Positions 25,220 to 26,316 of a DNA stretch of 26,316 nucleotides are shown here, in pieces (the first letter of the stretch is position 1; each line of letters starts with the position of its first letter). Location: the NCBI GenBank assembly GCA_045576855.1, contig JAZNHG010000023.1, positions 1 through 26,316 of the forward strand, read 5' to 3'. The DNA is from Colimorpha sp045576855 (GTDB lineage: Bacteria; Bacteroidota; Bacteroidia; Bacteroidales; P3). Under the pieces are notes generated by a model that saw only the letters and a program-made list of their open reading frames with translations, searched no databases and was not told the origin of the DNA. The position numbers and the translations under genes were made by a program.

Positions 25220-25693
25220 ATGGCAGAAATAAAATATTACAGCGAAGAAGGTCTCCAGAAACTGAAGGACGAACTTCATCACCTCATCGTCGTCGAGCGA
25301 CCCGCCGCGTCGGCTGCCATTGCCGAAGCACGCGACAAAGGCGACCTCAGCGAGAACGCCGAGTACGATGCCGCCAAGGAGGCTCAAGGCCACCTCGAAG
25401 CACGTATCAGCAAGCTCCAGGAGCTTGTCGCCAACGCCCGTCTCCTCGACGAGAGCAAGATAGACACCTCCAAGGTGCTCCTGCTCAGCATCATCACCAT
25501 CCGTAACACCAAGACCAAGGCCGTCCAGAAATACACCATCGTTCCCGAGAGCGAGGCCAACCTCAAGCAGGGCAAAATCAGCATCACCTCGCCCTTCGCC
25601 TCCGCCTTCCTCGGTCACAAAGTGGGCGATACCGTAGAGGTCAACGTGCCTGCAGGCAAGATGACTTTCGAACTCACCAAAATTGAACGTTAA
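25220..25693 (+). CDS. greA: Transcription elongation factor GreA
   Basis: The 157-residue product has full GreA length. The N-terminal coiled coil (about 5-75) carries the acidic tip ARDKGDLSENAEYDAAKEAQ, whose Asp/Glu residues enter the RNA polymerase secondary channel to stimulate cleavage of backtracked RNA. The C-terminal FKBP-like domain includes YTIVPESEANLKQGKISITSPFASAFLGHKVGDTVEV. The start at 25220 (MAEIKYYSEEG) is preferred to an in-frame non-ATG start at 25190, which falls in the terminator. The HIT-family gene follows 5 bp later. Confidence 0.97.
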   Translation: MAEIKYYSEEGLQKLKDELHHLIVVERPAASAAIAEARDKGDLSENAEYDAAKEAQGHLEARISKLQELVANARLLDESKIDTSKVLLLSIITIRNTKTKAVQKYTIVPESEANLKQGKISITSPFASAFLGHKVGDTVEVNVPAGKMTFELTKIER

Positions 25694-25698
25694 GCGCT

Positions 25699-26091
25699 AT
25701 GGCCAGTATCTTCAGCAAAATCGTGGCGGGCGAAATACCCTGCTATAAGGTGGCCGAGACAGACCATTGCCTCGCCTTCCTCGACATCAATCCCGTCGTG
25801 CGTGGCCACGTGCTCTGCATCCCCAAGCAGGAGGTGGACTATATCTTCGACCTCGACGACGAGCTCTTCACCGAGCTGCATCTCTTCAGCCGCCGCGTGG
25901 CTCGCGGTTTGCGCCAGGTGTGCCCTTGCATCAAGGTGGGCGTGGCTGTGGTGGGTATCGACGTGCCCCACGCACACATACACCTGCTGCCGCTCAACCA
26001 GCCGGGCGACCTCGACTTCAGCCACCATGTAGCTATGACCGACGCCGAGCTGAGCGACCTCGCGTCGCGTATCGCTGCCGCTATCCAATAG
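25699..26091 (+). CDS. HIT family protein (Hint-like nucleotide hydrolase)
   Basis: The 130-residue product has the HIT domain over nearly its whole length: SIFSKIVAGEIPCYKVAETDHCLAFLDINPVVRGHVLCIPK at the N terminus and the histidine triad HAHIHLL near 94-100. The middle VGVAVVGIDVPHAHIH fits the nucleotide pocket. Members hydrolyse nucleoside phosphoramidates or dinucleoside polyphosphates; the exact substrate cannot be read from sequence. It lies 5 bp after greA and is probably cotranscribed with it. Its last 36 bp are duplicated at 26229-26264 by an assembly artefact. Confidence 0.94.
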   Translation: MASIFSKIVAGEIPCYKVAETDHCLAFLDINPVVRGHVLCIPKQEVDYIFDLDDELFTELHLFSRRVARGLRQVCPCIKVGVAVVGIDVPHAHIHLLPLNQPGDLDFSHHVAMTDAELSDLASRIAAAIQ

Positions 26092-26143
26092 GCGTCGGCG
26101 CCAACATAGTCTCACAACCTATCACTCCCCGGCCGCTGCCACA

Positions 26144-26228
26144 AAGTCGGATCGTAGCCATGTCGTTCTGTGAGCCAAGGAGTTGGCCATTAGTATTGTC
26201 TTCCTAAGCCCGCTTGGCCTCCCGACTT
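26144..26228. other. Complete DNBSEQ adapter with sample index (artefact)
   Basis: Bases 26144-26185 match, from memory, the 42-base BGI/MGI read-2 adapter exactly (AAGTCGGATCGTAGCCATGT and onwards to GGAGTTG). Bases 26186-26195 are the index GCCATTAGTA, identical to 30-39. Bases 26196-26228 are the other arm, with the same C-for-A change as at position 53 and one extra C near 26223. This is the closed adapter of a circularised library molecule. Confidence 0.93.
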
Positions 26229-26316
26229 GACCTCGCGTCGCGTATCGCTGCCGCTATCCAATAGGCGTCGGCGCCAACATAGTCTCACAACCTATCACTC
26301 CCCGGCCGCTGCCACA
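26229..26316 (+). repeat. Exact 88-bp duplicate of 26056-26143 beyond the adapter (artefact)
   Basis: The last 88 bases repeat 26056-26143, with the adapter between the two copies. The second copy begins right after the adapter and ends at the base where the first copy meets the adapter. That is what is expected if an assembler walked once round a circular library molecule with an 88-bp insert. The real genome sequence ends at 26143. Confidence 0.9.

Noticed and set aside
1..26316. Terminal direct repeat suggesting a circular plasmid, phage or integrated element
   Set aside because: The shared end sequence is sequencing adapter plus sample index, and the 88-bp duplication is a second pass through one library insert. 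Gene content is chromosomal.
1..26316. tRNA or rRNA genes
   Set aside because: No cloverleaf with a CCA-type acceptor and TTCGAATC-like arm, and no rRNA-like conserved stretch, was seen in the intergenic gaps.

Overview
The window looks like a complete short contig (about 26 kb) from an uncultured member of the Bacteroidota, probably order Bacteroidales. The support is a fused SecDF, an F-terminated TonB-dependent receptor with a carboxypeptidase-like N-terminal domain, type IX secretion (T9SS) cargo and PorV-like proteins, a DUF4301 protein, and Bacteroidota promoters of the form TTTG-N19/20-TAnnTTTG with no Shine-Dalgarno sequences. I cannot name the genus. Both ends carry sequencing-adapter sequence of the BGI/MGI DNA-nanoball type. 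At the right end an 88-bp insert is repeated on the far side of the adapter. Bases 1-71 and 26144-26316 should therefore not be read as genome.

Layout. 72-480: array of short palindromic (REP-like) repeats with a 50-bp period. 574-1982: lemA and a TPM-domain gene. 1996-2290: one small 45-residue gene with its own promoter and terminator. 2295-3548: a NUDIX hydrolase joined in frame, through a linker encoded by REP-like repeats, to a REP-associated tyrosine transposase (RAYT). 3557-3941: a second cluster of the same repeats, in opposed orientations. 4011-6668: an SF1 helicase with an embedded DEDDh exonuclease. 6669-6991: intergenic, with an 11-bp tandem repeat and a terminator. 6992-8914 (minus): lipoprotein then DUF4301 gene. 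8994-11097 (plus): secreted cyclophilin, pheS, folB. 11160-11873 (minus): radC. 12008-15061: secDF. 15121-25130: TonB-dependent receptor, 1684-residue T9SS cargo protein and PorV-like outer-membrane protein. 25220-26091: greA and a HIT-family hydrolase gene.

How the parts relate. Most of the window is chromosomal housekeeping plus a T9SS/outer-membrane export cluster lying directly downstream of secDF, which encodes the Sec motor that would move all three exported proteins across the inner membrane. The accessory element is the RAYT with its palindromes. All the palindromes share one design: perfect inverted arms around a central GGC and a GTACC flank on one side. Where the arm sequence changes between copies it changes on both sides. 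The four copies inside the NUDIX-RAYT reading frame keep it open, which turns mobile repeat DNA into a protein linker. This is the most unusual structure in the window.
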